DNA of 40,268 nt from DTDX01 sp964608455 (GCA_964608455.1 CAZSNM010000009.1:1-40268); one strand, 5' to 3'; positions 16,979 through 26,196 are shown, numbered from the stretch's first letter. Numbers and translations: made by a program. The notes: generated by a model not told the origin, from the letters alone.

Positions 16979-18090
16979 ATGGATTTAGAAGCTAAAATAG
17001 ATTTAGTAAAAAGAAATACTGAAGAAATTGTAACTTTAAATGAGCTTAGAAATTTGCTTGAAACCAACCCCTCTCCAAAGGCTTACTGGGGTTTTGAATG
17101 TTCTGGATAGCGAAGGTTTAATCTTCGCCCAGAATAATGCATATTGGAATGGGGTTGGTTTGCGGAAACAAAATTAAGGATATGGTTAATGCTGGTTTTA
17201 ACTTTATAATTTATTTAGCTGATTGGCATTCCTGGATAAATGATAAGCTTGAAGGGAAAATGGAAAATATTAAGATTGCAGGAGAATATTTCAAGGAATG
17301 CTTTATGGGATTAGGGCTCGTAAAAGGAGTGCGTTATGTTTGGGCTTCTGAATTAGCTAAAGAAATTGAATACTGGGAAAAAGTAATTCGAATAGCTAAA
17401 AAAACCTCTATAAATAGAGTTTGGAGAGCTTTACCAATAATGGGTAGAGCAATGGATTCTCAAGATATTGATGCAGCTGCAATGTTTTACCCTTGCATGC
17501 AAGCTGCAGATATTTTCCATATGAATATAGATGTTGCATGTGCAGGAATAGATCAAAGAAAAGTCCATATGCTAGCTAGAGATGTAGCTGAAAAAATGAA
17601 ATGGAAAAAACCAATTTGCTTGCATACGCCTTTGCTTACAGGTTTATCTGGGCCAATTGAACAACTTAAAGGAAAATATGATGAAGATCCAAAGGTAAAC
17701 GCTAAAATTAAATCTAAAATGTCTAAAAGCATTCCTTCAGAATCGATATTTGTTCATGATCCTCCAGAAGTTATAAAATCTAAAATTGAAAAAGCTTTTT
17801 GTCCACCGAAACAAGTGGAATTTAATCCTGTGCTAGAAATAGTTAAATATGGTATTTTCCCAATTGTTAAAACTTTTCATTTAATTCGATCTGAAAAGCA
17901 TGGTGGAGAAAAAGAATATGAAAGCTATGAAATGCTTGAAAAAGATTATTTAAATGGATTAATTCATCCGTTAGATTTAAAGGTTAGTGTTTCTCAAGCT
18001 CTTATAGAAATATTGAAAGGAGTTAGAGAAAGATTCGAAGCGAATCCAGCGCCTTTAAAAGCTGTTTTAAACCTAAAAATTACAAGATAA
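16979..18090 (+). CDS. tyrS: Tyrosyl-tRNA synthetase, split by a 26-base BHB intron
   Basis: Class I synthetase that charges tRNA-Tyr. Exon 1 (16979-17108) begins with an ATG preceded by GGGAG and encodes 43 residues ending in PKAYWGFECSG; the frame then hits TAG at 17108-17110. Exon 2 (17135-18090) resumes in another frame at MHIGMGLVCGNKI, that is, at the HIGH motif. Joining the exons gives CSG-Leu-MHIGMG and one 361-residue protein, the usual archaeal TyrRS length. Later landmarks are the tyrosine-binding AADIFHMNIDVACAGIDQRK and the KMSKS loop (SKMSKSIP). Without removal of the insert only a 43-residue peptide or an N-terminally truncated enzyme missing the first strand would be made. Followed after 14 bases by the UPF0292 gene and then dnaG. 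Confidence 0.92.
17109..17134 (+). other. Candidate archaeal mRNA intron with bulge-helix-bulge motif
   Basis: The RNA folds as outer helix 17099-17102 with 17136-17139 (two A-U, two G-U pairs), 4-bp central helix CTGG (17103-17106) with CCAG (17129-17132), 3-base bulge ATA (17107-17109), 3-base bulge AAT (17133-17135), and a 6-bp inner hairpin GCGAAG/CTTCGC with loop GTTTAAT. The splicing endonuclease cuts between the second and third base of each bulge, after 17108 and after 17134. This removes exactly 26 bases and restores the tyrS frame as a TTA codon. Confidence 0.88.
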
Positions 18091-18104
18091 AGCGTGAATT
18101 TAAA

Positions 18105-18506
18105 ATGCTTGATTTAGAAGCTAAATATAAAGAATTACAAAAGCTTATAGAAAGATTAATTTTATATGCTAATAATGGAGCTTCAATAATTGTTGAAGGT
18201 AAAAAAGATAAATTATCTCTTAAACGTTTAGGTGTTAAAAAAGGAGTTTTATGTTTAAAAGCTTCAGATAAAAATTTTTATGATTTTGCTTTATTAATTA
18301 AAAATGAAGCAGTTTTAATGATGGATTTTGATAGGGAAGGAGAAAAATTAAATCGTAAATTAACTAGCGAATTAACCCAAATGAAAATTAAAGTTGATAA
18401 CTCTATATGGCGCAGAATAAAAGCTTTAACTCATCCTGAAGTTAAAGGTGTAGAAGATTTAGCAAATTATATGGAGAAAATTAAAAATAAAATTTTAAAT
18501 TTTTAA
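18105..18506 (+). CDS. Toprim domain protein, UPF0292 family
   Basis: A 133-residue protein with a Toprim fold: the glutamate motif IIVEGKKDKLSLKRLGV near residue 28, the acidic motif MMDFDREGEKLN near residue 84, and a basic C-terminal segment. This fits the archaeal UPF0292 family of small stand-alone Toprim proteins, whose biochemical role is not established. A link to RNA or DNA processing is inferred from the fold. It lies between tyrS and dnaG, another Toprim protein, with gaps of 14 and 26 bases, so the three are likely one transcript. ATG is preceded by an A-rich leader without a strong Shine-Dalgarno. Confidence 0.8.
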   Translation: MLDLEAKYKELQKLIERLILYANNGASIIVEGKKDKLSLKRLGVKKGVLCLKASDKNFYDFALLIKNEAVLMMDFDREGEKLNRKLTSELTQMKIKVDNSIWRRIKALTHPEVKGVEDLANYMEKIKNKILNF

Positions 18507-18532
18507 AGTAAAAAAATGGGAGGTTTAATTGA

Positions 18533-19678
18533 ATGGTTGAAGGTTCATCCATTTATACTCCTACAACAAAATATATTATTACAGCTAGATTTGAAGTAGA
18601 AGGAGTTGTAGAAAAACCTGATGTTATAGGTGCTATTTTTGGGCAAACAGAAGGTTTATTCGGTCCAGATTTAGATTTAAGAGAGCTTCAAAAAAGCAAT
18701 AGAATTGGACGAATAGAAATAACTTTAAAGTCTGAACACGATAAAACTTTTGGTTCAATAAAAATTCCTTCAAGCTTAGATAAAGCTTCAACAGCCATAA
18801 TTGCTGCTGCAATAGAAAGCATAGATAGAATAGGTCCTTGCGCAGCTAAAATAATTTTGGAGAAAATAGAGGATTTAAGAGAGGAAAAAAGAAAAAAAAT
18901 TCTTGAAAAAGCTAAGGAAATTTTGAAAAATTGGGTTTTAGAAAGCTCTCCAAGCAGCGAAGAAATTATAAAAGAAGTTTCAAATGTTATAAAGGCTTCT
19001 GAAGTTTGCTCTATAGGAGCGGAAGGATTACCTGCTGGACCGGAAGCTCTTGAATCCTCATCAATAATAATTGTTGAAGGCAGAGCTGATGTAATCAATT
19101 TGTTAAAATGCGGAATAAAAAATGTTGTCGGTATAGAAGGAACAAAAATTCCTCAAACAATAATTGAATTATGCAAAAATAAGGAGGCAACAGCTTTTTT
19201 AGATGGTGATAGAGGCGGAGATTTAATCCTTAAAGAGCTTCTTCAAGTAGCTGATATAGATTATGTAGCTAGAGCCCCTCCAGGGAAAGAAGTAGAGGAG
19301 TTAACACCTAAAGAAATAATGAAACAGCTTAGAGAAAAAATTCCAGTTGAACAACTTAAACTTAAAAACCATACAATTGTTAAATCAACTTTACCAAAAG
19401 AAATTCTTGAAACAATTAAAGATTTAAAAGGAACTTTAGAAGCTGTGTTTTTTAATGAGCAAGGAGAAATATTAGCTAAAATGCCTGTAGGAGAATTAGC
19501 TGAAAAAATTAAAGATGTAGAAAATGCTTATTATCTTGTTTTTGATGGAATAATAACGCAAAGAATATTGGATTTAGCTGAAACAAAAGAGATTAAAGTG
19601 ATAATAGGCGATAGAATAGCTGAAATCGCCAAAATACCTGTAAACATTAAAGTTTTAACATTCTCTAACTTAAATTAA
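18533..19678 (+). CDS. dnaG: DnaG-type primase, archaeal
   Basis: Archaeal DnaG, a Toprim protein associated with the RNA exosome and with poly(A)-rich tailing and degradation in studied archaea; a role as replication primase is disputed. The 381-residue protein has an archaeal N-terminal domain beginning TTKYIITARFEVEGVVEKPD. The Toprim core is at about residues 175-265: IIIVEGRADVINLLKCGI, the GIEGTKIPQ loop and the acidic FLDGDRGGDLI. A C-terminal domain follows. A strong GGGAGG motif lies upstream of the ATG. It is convergent with the decayed glycosyltransferase. Confidence 0.94.
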   Translation: MVEGSSIYTPTTKYIITARFEVEGVVEKPDVIGAIFGQTEGLFGPDLDLRELQKSNRIGRIEITLKSEHDKTFGSIKIPSSLDKASTAIIAAAIESIDRIGPCAAKIILEKIEDLREEKRKKILEKAKEILKNWVLESSPSSEEIIKEVSNVIKASEVCSIGAEGLPAGPEALESSSIIIVEGRADVINLLKCGIKNVVGIEGTKIPQTIIELCKNKEATAFLDGDRGGDLILKELLQVADIDYVARAPPGKEVEELTPKEIMKQLREKIPVEQLKLKNHTIVKSTLPKEILETIKDLKGTLEAVFFNEQGEILAKMPVGELAEKIKDVENAYYLVFDGIITQRILDLAETKEIKVIIGDRIAEIAKIPVNIKVLTFSNLN

Positions 19679-19683
19679 AGATT

Positions 19684-20756
19684 TTAACCCTGATTCATTT
19701 CTATTAATTCATTAAAAGCTTTAACAAAATTTTTTATACTCGCATTCTTTGTATACCTTTTCGCCTCCTCTTTAGCTTTTTCCGATAACTCTTTTTTTCT
19801 TCAATTGAAAGCGATAAAACTTCAATAATTTTTTCAGTCAAGCTGTTAGATTCAACAATTAGTCCCTTAGAAACCTTTTCCACAACCTCTTTAACTCCAT
19901 TTCTAATTGTTACTATAGGGATTAATCCTGAGCACATAGCTTCAATAACCGCTACGCCAAAAGCTTCATATCTAGCTGGATGAACATAAATGCAGCTTTT
20001 CTTAAAGTATTCTTCAGGTTTACTAGTATATCCAGGCGCATATACATCTTTAATTTTTTGTTTTAAAATCCATTCTCTTAAGGTCCCCCTCACCAAGCAT
20101 AAAAAGTTTAGCTTCTTTAAATCTTTCCTTAACTTTTTTAAAAGCATTTAAAAGCAAATCAACCCCTTTATAAAATTCTAAAACACCAGCAAAAACTATG
20201 TTAAAGCTGTTTAAATCACTTTTAAACTTTAAGAATCGATTAACATCTGCATATGGATAAACAACTTTAATTGAGCATTTAACATAATTTTTTAAATCAT
20301 TTTTAAGCATATTAGAAACGGCTATCACACCGTTTACTTGCGAAAGAAGGTTAAGTATTTCCTATCGTTTATTTGGTTTAACATTTAAAAAGTTTAAAAT
20401 AAAATCTTTAAATGATGATTTTAACTGTTGTAAAGGGTTCTTGTTTCTTCTTAGGTTTAACCCTTCAAAAAATGGTGCAGCAGCTATTAAAATAATTTTT
20501 CCATTGTTCTTTTTTAGAATTAAGCTTTCAGGAAGAGGCACTAAATCTTCAGATAAAACAACATCGCTTTTGGGCATAATCTTCAAATAGATCTTGATAA
20601 ACTTCTTAAAGCTCCTCTCACAAAACGATTTTTACGCTCAATATTCTTTATTAATGAAACGTTTATTAATCTAAAGTAGAGCGGTTTAGCTTTAACAGCT
20701 GTAGCCCATGAAGCATGAACTTCATGTGGACCTTGATAAACAAACGTTCTCCTCAT
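19684..20756 (-). pseudogene. Decayed GT4-type glycosyltransferase
   Basis: Reading across several frames reconstructs a family 4 (GT-B) glycosyltransferase of about 355 residues: N-terminus MRRTFVYQGPHEVHASWATA, then DVVLSEDLVP, then VNGVIAVSNMLKNDL, then the donor-site segment VFAGVLEFYKGVDLLLNAF, then the signature VHPARYEAFGVAVIEAMCSG, ending near FNELIEMNQG. There are at least four lesions: a frame change near 20582-20590, an in-frame TAG at 20362-20364, a one-base shift near 20077-20085 (GEGDL then REWILKQ), and a shift in an A-run near 19795-19802 (EEKK then ELSEKAKEEAKRY). The ATG overlaps the polB stop as ATGA, so it was once coupled to the polymerase. No BHB fold is apparent at these points. 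Confidence 0.85.
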
Positions 20757-23122
20757 AAACTTAACCCTGATGAAAAATCAATTAAGGAGGATGCGCTTGC
20801 TAAATCTATTAAACGTTTTTCTGATAAACCAAAAACTTTTAAAACTCTGCTTACAGCTGGAATCACTTGATGAAAAATATAATATTCCACATCAATATCT
20901 TCTATATTATTAACAAGCTCGCATGGCTCAGCTTTTTCATAAAGTTTTCCAGAACCCTTAATTATTACATAACCTATTTTATCACCTGTAGTTAATCTCC
21001 AACCTTTTTGAATAAGTTTTTTAGCAGCTTCTATATGAGGCGCTTTAATTTCATATTCATTTACAGGTTTAGTTAAAGTTTTCCATAATATAAAATCTTT
21101 TAAATCAAATTTTTCTCTTCTCAATTTTTTAATGAAGCTTTTTAAATAATCTAAAGCTTTTTTTAAATCTTCTTCAATTAACATTATTTCTAAAATTTTT
21201 CTTTGCACTATTTTAGCTATGTTTGCCCAATCCCCTCTAACAGCTTCCATTCCAACTATATCTATCATGTTTTCTTGAGTTAATCCCGCATACTTCTTTT
21301 TAGCTTCAGTAAAAATAATTTTTTTATAAATTTTATCTACCTTAATTTCCACTCCAATTTTATTTAAGGTTTTTTCTTGAAGCTTCTTTATTTTCTCCGG
21401 TAAATTCTCAATAAAAACGCTATCTGTATCGCTGTAAATTACTTTTAAACCCTCTTCACTAGCTATATTTATAACTTCTTTTATTGCTCTTCTACCTAAA
21501 GCTGCTGCTGATTCAGCAACTTCTTTAGAATACCATCTTGCCCCAACCCAACCTGCATATCCATAACAAGCATTAGTAATTATCTTTATAGCTTTACTTC
21601 TTTCCTTTAAAAGTTTATATTCAATGCTTTCTGGAGAAAGCTGGTTTAATTGCGCATTTATTTTTTTTCTTTCAGCTAGTAAATTTGAAAAAACTATTTT
21701 ATATAAGCCTGGCGGTTCCCTTCTAAATTTATGTTCAACCTCAGGTATAGAAAAAACATTTTCATTTAAATGTTCATTTAATGAAACTAAAGTATCTGGA
21801 GAAACATTATAAAGCATCATTAAATTAGGGTACATTGAAGCGAAATCTAAAACTGCTATATTTTTATGTAATCCAGGTTTAGGAGATAAAACCATTCCTC
21901 CTTTATAACTTTGATATGGTTGTTCCTTTCTTTTAGGAATTAACTCTCCCAATTTATATGCTTGCCTAATTAAATATGAATCTACTCTAAATCCTACAGG
22001 TGCCGCTATAACTTGATCTAATGGAAGCCCTGTAACGCTTGATAATTGAATGAAAAACTCTAAAAGCATTTTAAAACATTTTAAAATTAATTCAGCGTTT
22101 ATTAAAGAATTCTCTATTAAAAGTTTTTTCCCCTCCTCAGTTTCAACATATTTAGAAACATTGCTTATTAATGGTTTAGATTCAAATTCTTCAATTTTAA
22201 GAAATTCAGCTAATTCCTCAAGTGTTTCAAGTTTAATCTCAGGTACATCTTTAGCAAAATCAAGCAAATCTAAATTTGCTCTTCCAGCTATGGAAATATG
22301 TCCATAAAGGCTTTTATGAGGCTTAACACCATTTCGAGTTATAGCTAAATCTATTTTATTGATTTCAGCCCTTTCAATTAAATATGCCCAATCAAAATTG
22401 TTATTATTGAAACCAACTATTATATCGGGGTTAAATTCATTAATAAACTTTGAAAAATCATTTATAACTTCTTTATCGTTAAAGTTAAATGCAAAAAACT
22501 GTTTTTTATCATTAAAGTTTGTGCATGAAGAAATTAAAATTACAGGATCTTTTGTTGGATTTGGAAATCCAACTTTACTATAGCAGGTTATAGCAAAAGA
22601 TAAAATTTTAAGATTAGGAATATTTTTTTTCTCAATAAGATTTGGTGAAGAAACAGCCTCATAAGCTTTATCAACCATTACTATTTTTTTATCAACTTCC
22701 TTAACTTCAACTTCATGCCAACAGCATGGAATAACATTTTTTTCAATCATATATTTAAAAGCCGGTCTTAAATCATTTTCTAAGCATTCAGCAACTTCAA
22801 TTCTATTAGTTAACTTTTCTGAACATTTAATTAAATCTTCAAAACTGTTAAAAATTAATTTTAAGGTTTCAATTTTTCTTCCAAAAAATTTTTTATCTTC
22901 CTTTAAAATCTCTTTAATTTTAAGATCTTCTTTTTCTTTTTCAAGCTTTTTTAAAAAAGTGTTTATCCATTCATTTTTAATTAACAAATAAAATGATGGT
23001 TGAAAAGTTTTATCATAAATTACTATTCTTTCATTTTTATCTGTGATTCCCCATAATCTAATTATAGTTTCATCTTCGCTTTCTTCTCGATCTATATCAA
23101 GAAGCCAAAAATTTATTTTCAA
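20753..23122 (-). CDS. polB: Family B DNA polymerase with degenerate exonuclease motifs
   Basis: The polymerase part is well preserved: motif A VLDFASMYPNLM near residue 425, motif B region KERSKAIKIITNACYGYAG, motif C IYSDTDSVF near residue 563, and KKKYAGL. The proofreading domain looks disabled. In exonuclease motif I, the usual Asp-Ile-Glu is Ala177-Ile-Thr179 (ILSFAITCYS). Motif II keeps Asn and Asp244 (FNNNNFDW). In motif III, where Tyr-x-x-x-Asp is expected, I read Asn338 and Asn342. Length 789 residues is typical of archaeal PolB. By inference the enzyme synthesises DNA without 3'-5' proofreading. It follows the acetyltransferase gene with a 4-base overlap and precedes the decayed glycosyltransferase, also overlapping. 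Confidence 0.93.
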   Translation of the reverse strand: MKINFWLLDIDREESEDETIIRLWGITDKNERIVIYDKTFQPSFYLLIKNEWINTFLKKLEKEKEDLKIKEILKEDKKFFGRKIETLKLIFNSFEDLIKCSEKLTNRIEVAECLENDLRPAFKYMIEKNVIPCCWHEVEVKEVDKKIVMVDKAYEAVSSPNLIEKKNIPNLKILSFAITCYSKVGFPNPTKDPVILISSCTNFNDKKQFFAFNFNDKEVINDFSKFINEFNPDIIVGFNNNNFDWAYLIERAEINKIDLAITRNGVKPHKSLYGHISIAGRANLDLLDFAKDVPEIKLETLEELAEFLKIEEFESKPLISNVSKYVETEEGKKLLIENSLINAELILKCFKMLLEFFIQLSSVTGLPLDQVIAAPVGFRVDSYLIRQAYKLGELIPKRKEQPYQSYKGGMVLSPKPGLHKNIAVLDFASMYPNLMMLYNVSPDTLVSLNEHLNENVFSIPEVEHKFRREPPGLYKIVFSNLLAERKKINAQLNQLSPESIEYKLLKERSKAIKIITNACYGYAGWVGARWYSKEVAESAAALGRRAIKEVINIASEEGLKVIYSDTDSVFIENLPEKIKKLQEKTLNKIGVEIKVDKIYKKIIFTEAKKKYAGLTQENMIDIVGMEAVRGDWANIAKIVQRKILEIMLIEEDLKKALDYLKSFIKKLRREKFDLKDFILWKTLTKPVNEYEIKAPHIEAAKKLIQKGWRLTTGDKIGYVIIKGSGKLYEKAEPCELVNNIEDIDVEYYIFHQVIPAVSRVLKVFGLSEKRLIDLASASSLIDFSSGLSL

Positions 23123-23574
23123 TCTTCTTTTTCTCCACTTAAATTTTTATAAAGTAAAAGCGCGTTTGAGCCATCTTCATAATATTTTTTAATTCGTCTT
23201 AAAAATTTAAATCCATGCTTTTTATAAAAATTAATAGCAGAAACATTTTTTTCATTAACTTCTAATTCAACAATTAAAATTTTTTCCCTTTTCATAAAAG
23301 TTAAAATTTTCCTTAAAAGAATGGAACCTATTCCTTTTCCTCTAAACTTTGGGTGAACTGCTAAAGATATTATATGACCCTTAATGTTTTCTAGGGAAGC
23401 TACACCATAACCTATTATTTTTTCATTAATTAAACAAACCAAAAATAAGATTGAGGGATTATTTAAAAAGGCATAAAATAAACTTTTTGAGTAAGGATTT
23501 TTAAAAGAAAGCTTCTCTATGAAATAAATTTGATCTAAATCTTCTTTTTTAGCTTTCCTTATTGAAATTTGCAT
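23119..23574 (-). CDS. GNAT acetyltransferase, RimI/Ard1-like
   Basis: A 151-residue GCN5-related N-acetyltransferase. It has the N-terminal strand ISIRKAKKEDLDQIYFIEKLSF, the acetyl-CoA binding P-loop motif FRGKGIGSILLRKIL near residue 81, and the C-terminal FYKKHGFKFLRRIKKYY. This pattern is that of RimI/Ard1, the protein N-terminal acetyltransferase of archaea, which acetylates Ser/Ala/Thr and Met ends. The exact substrate is not shown by sequence. The stop overlaps the polB start by four bases, so both are coupled. It is divergent from rps11. Confidence 0.88.
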   Translation of the reverse strand: MQISIRKAKKEDLDQIYFIEKLSFKNPYSKSLFYAFLNNPSILFLVCLINEKIIGYGVASLENIKGHIISLAVHPKFRGKGIGSILLRKILTFMKREKILIVELEVNEKNVSAINFYKKHGFKFLRRIKKYYEDGSNALLLYKNLSGEKED

Positions 23575-23700
23575 GAGTTATCCAATTTCATTTTAATCAT
23601 TGATAGTTATACTTATTTAATTTCAAATTTATGTTTTAAACGAAATCCTTATAAGCTTGCGTAAAATTATGCTTAAAAAATATAAAAATGGAGGCTTAAA

Positions 23701-24108
23701 ATGAGCGCTCAGAAACAGGAGAAACAAGAAAAATGGGGAATAGCTCATATTTATTCCTCATTTAACAATACTATAGTTCATATAACTGATCTTAGTGGAG
23801 CTGAAACTATTGCTTTAAGTTCTGGTGGAAGACATGTTAAAGCTGATAGATTAAAACCCACTCCTTATGCAGCTATGCAAGCTGCAGCAGCAGCAGCTCA
23901 AATAGCTAAGGATAAAGGAATTGTAGGATTGCATATAAAGGTTAGAGCTCCAGGAGGGCATGGTCCAAAAACTCCCGGTCCAGGAGCTCAAGCAGCAATA
24001 AGAATGCTTGCTAGATCAGGATTTAAAATAGGTCGAATTGAAGATGTAACTCCTATTCCTCATGATGGAACAAGAAGACCAGGTGGAAGACGCGGAAGAC
24101 GAGTTTAA
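23701..24108 (+). CDS. rps11: Ribosomal protein uS11
   Basis: Small-subunit protein of the platform that binds 16S rRNA near the mRNA exit. The 135-residue sequence has the conserved core IAHIYSSFNNTIVHITDL, the AAAAAAQIAKDKG helix, RAPGGHGPKTPGPGAQAA and the terminal IEDVTPIPHDGTRRPGGRRGRR. It stands alone rather than in the usual archaeal S13-S4-S11-rpoD cluster. A strong GGAGG lies 8 bases before the ATG and a TATA-like AAAAAATATAAAA just upstream. It is convergent with prf1 across 15 bases. Confidence 0.97.
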   Translation: MSAQKQEKQEKWGIAHIYSSFNNTIVHITDLSGAETIALSSGGRHVKADRLKPTPYAAMQAAAAAAQIAKDKGIVGLHIKVRAPGGHGPKTPGPGAQAAIRMLARSGFKIGRIEDVTPIPHDGTRRPGGRRGRRV

Positions 24109-24123
24109 ACTCATTTAAATCTT

Positions 24124-25377
24124 TTAATTAACAGGTTTATACTTTAATATTGCTGCCGCTCCACCAAAAGATTCTTTAAGCATAACGCCCTCTTCAGTTT
24201 CCGTTGAAATAATTTCTATTGTTGCTCCTGCTTTTTCTCCTAAATCTATAAGCTCATCTATAATATTTATAATTTCAGCTATCGATAGGGTTGCATTAAA
24301 GCATTTAGGGCATTTCATATTTGTTAAATTTTGTTCTATTTTAGGCAATTCATAAGGTTCAATTGATTGATTTTCTTCATAACCGCAATTTTTGCATTTA
24401 ATTATAACACGTTTTTTTTCAAGCTTTTCAGATAAAAGAAGAATTTCAACTGAACCATTTTCTAAATGTTTTTTAATTTCAGCTTCTCCATAAACGCCAA
24501 GCCCTGTATCATGACCTACTTCATAAAGAAATCTTTGAACAAGCTTTTTTTCTTGAGAATATCTTACAGTTTTTAAAATTTCAGAGCTTTTATTTATAAC
24601 TTCTTCTACTCCGCTTTCTCCAACATAAGAAGTATCAATCACCCCTAAAATTTTATTTTTTAACATATAGTTTAAATAATCCCCATCAATAAAATCATGT
24701 TTTGTTGGTCCAGGGCCTCCAATTATAATGCCTTTTAAATCTTCAATTCCACCGAAAAGCTCATTTATATGTGCTCCAACTCTTCTAAAATAATTATTTA
24801 TTTCCATTTCTCTAATTCTTTCGAATCTTCTAGCTGATTGACCGCCTGTTCTATGTTTTCCTCCAACACCAGAGGTATATTCACCTAAAATCTCCATTCT
24901 TCTACCTTTTAAAGTTGCTACTGTAGCTTCACTAGCATCAATTACAATTATTCCATAAGTTTCTTTTTCTTTTAAAACTTCAAATAAAGGTTCTAAATGA
25001 AAATGATCATCGCATCTATATAGATATATATTTATTGGTTCTGGAGGCTCTATTACATAAAGCTCCATTTGTTCTGTGCCAGCTCCATTTTGAGGAATAG
25101 CTCCACAAAAAATTACAAGTCCATTTGGAGGAGGCGCCTTAAACAATTTAAGACGTTGAGTTACTTTTTCTAAAGCTTCCAAAACATTTTTTCTAGTGGT
25201 TCTGGATTTAATATTTGAGGCTGTTCCATATTCCTGCCTTAAATTATTTAAAACTTCATGAATTCTTCTTTCTGGGGGAATATAAAGAGAAATAAGTTCT
25301 GTTCCTCTTCCTTTTTTCAAAGCTAACTCTTCAAGTAAACGTTTAAGCTTAAATTTTGAGGTGCTACTTGAAATCAT
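24124..25377 (-). CDS. prf1: Peptide chain release factor aRF1
   Basis: Recognises all three stop codons and triggers peptide release. The N-terminal stop-decoding motif NIKS is at residues 55-58, followed by the RTTRKNV helix. The catalytic GGQ is at about residue 179 in RTGGQSARRFERIRE. The C-terminal domain contains a zinc-finger-like insertion with CKNC and CPKC. Length 417 residues is normal for archaeal RF1. The gene is divergent from pyrH. Its relative Pelota is encoded about 800 bases away on the opposite strand. Confidence 0.97.
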   Translation of the reverse strand: MISSSTSKFKLKRLLEELALKKGRGTELISLYIPPERRIHEVLNNLRQEYGTASNIKSRTTRKNVLEALEKVTQRLKLFKAPPPNGLVIFCGAIPQNGAGTEQMELYVIEPPEPINIYLYRCDDHFHLEPLFEVLKEKETYGIIVIDASEATVATLKGRRMEILGEYTSGVGGKHRTGGQSARRFERIREMEINNYFRRVGAHINELFGGIEDLKGIIIGGPGPTKHDFIDGDYLNYMLKNKILGVIDTSYVGESGVEEVINKSSEILKTVRYSQEKKLVQRFLYEVGHDTGLGVYGEAEIKKHLENGSVEILLLSEKLEKKRVIIKCKNCGYEENQSIEPYELPKIEQNLTNMKCPKCFNATLSIAEIINIIDELIDLGEKAGATIEIISTETEEGVMLKESFGGAAAILKYKPVN

Positions 25378-25510
25378 AAGCTTCCCTACCTTAAATCAAC
25401 TGAATATAAAACTTTTAAATGTTTTGAAGTTTAAAGCAAACTTTTAATTTATTTTTGAGAAAATTTAAAAGGAATAAAAGGAAGTTCATCTTTAAAAAGA
25501 GGTTTAATCC

Positions 25511-26188
25511 ATGAAAATTGTTGTTAAACTTGGCGGCTTCGCTTTTCCATTAAAAATTAATGAGGAATTAATCAAATCTTTCGCTTTAAAATTTAGGGAA
25601 ATTCATGAATCTGGCCATAAATTAACTATTGTTGCTGGAGGCGGGGAAGCAGCTAGAATTTATATTAATGCTGCTAGAAAACTTGGGGCTTCTGAAAGCT
25701 TTTGTGATCAACTTGGAATTTTAGTAAGCAGATTAAATGCTAAATTGATTATAGCAAGTTTAAATGAATTAGCTGCGCCTAAAATCCCGGAAAGCCTAGA
25801 TGAATTTCAAAGTTTACTTCCTTTAAATAAGATTATAGTTATGGGTGGTCTTCAACCAGGGCATTCAACAAATGCTGTAGCAGCTTTAATTGCTGAGTTA
25901 ATTAAAGCTGATCTTCTTATTAATGTTACTGATGTCGATGGAGTTTACACTAAAGATCCAAGAAAAAATCCTGATGCAAAATTGCTGGAGGAAGTAACCA
26001 TAAATCAACTTCAAGAAATCCTTTCTTTAAATGAAGTTAAAGCTGGAACATATAAGCTTCTAGATTTTTTAGCTATAAAAATAATTGAACGCTCTAAAAT
26101 TCCTACATGGATAATTAATGGGAAAAACCCTTCTAACCTAATTAAAGTTATTAAAGGAGAAAAGATAGGAACAAAAATTTTAACTTGA
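25511..26188 (+). CDS. pyrH: Uridylate kinase
   Basis: Amino-acid-kinase-fold UMP kinase that makes UDP from UMP and ATP. Features: the N-terminal phosphate loop VVKLGGFAFP, a Gly-rich loop TIVAGGGEAARIYI, the substrate region MGGLQPGHSTNAVAA, and the ATP-site INVTDVDGVYTKDPR. The 225-residue length is that of the archaeal form. The start ATG is preceded by AGAGG. The stop codon lies just upstream of the pelA ATG, so this is the first gene of a run of five plus-strand genes. Confidence 0.94.
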   Translation: MKIVVKLGGFAFPLKINEELIKSFALKFREIHESGHKLTIVAGGGEAARIYINAARKLGASESFCDQLGILVSRLNAKLIIASLNELAAPKIPESLDEFQSLLPLNKIIVMGGLQPGHSTNAVAALIAELIKADLLINVTDVDGVYTKDPRKNPDAKLLEEVTINQLQEILSLNEVKAGTYKLLDFLAIKIIERSKIPTWIINGKNPSNLIKVIKGEKIGTKILT

Positions 26189-26196
26189 GGTTTAAA

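Noticed and set aside
17137..18090. tyrS as a shorter gene starting at ATG 17137
   Set aside because: This would begin inside the HIGH motif and lack the first strand and substrate-binding residues. The upstream 43 residues match the TyrRS N-terminus and the BHB intron explains the break.
20355..20370. TAG in the glycosyltransferase as a pyrrolysine codon
   Set aside because: The same gene has further frameshifts, so decay is simpler, and nothing in the window suggests pyrrolysine genes.
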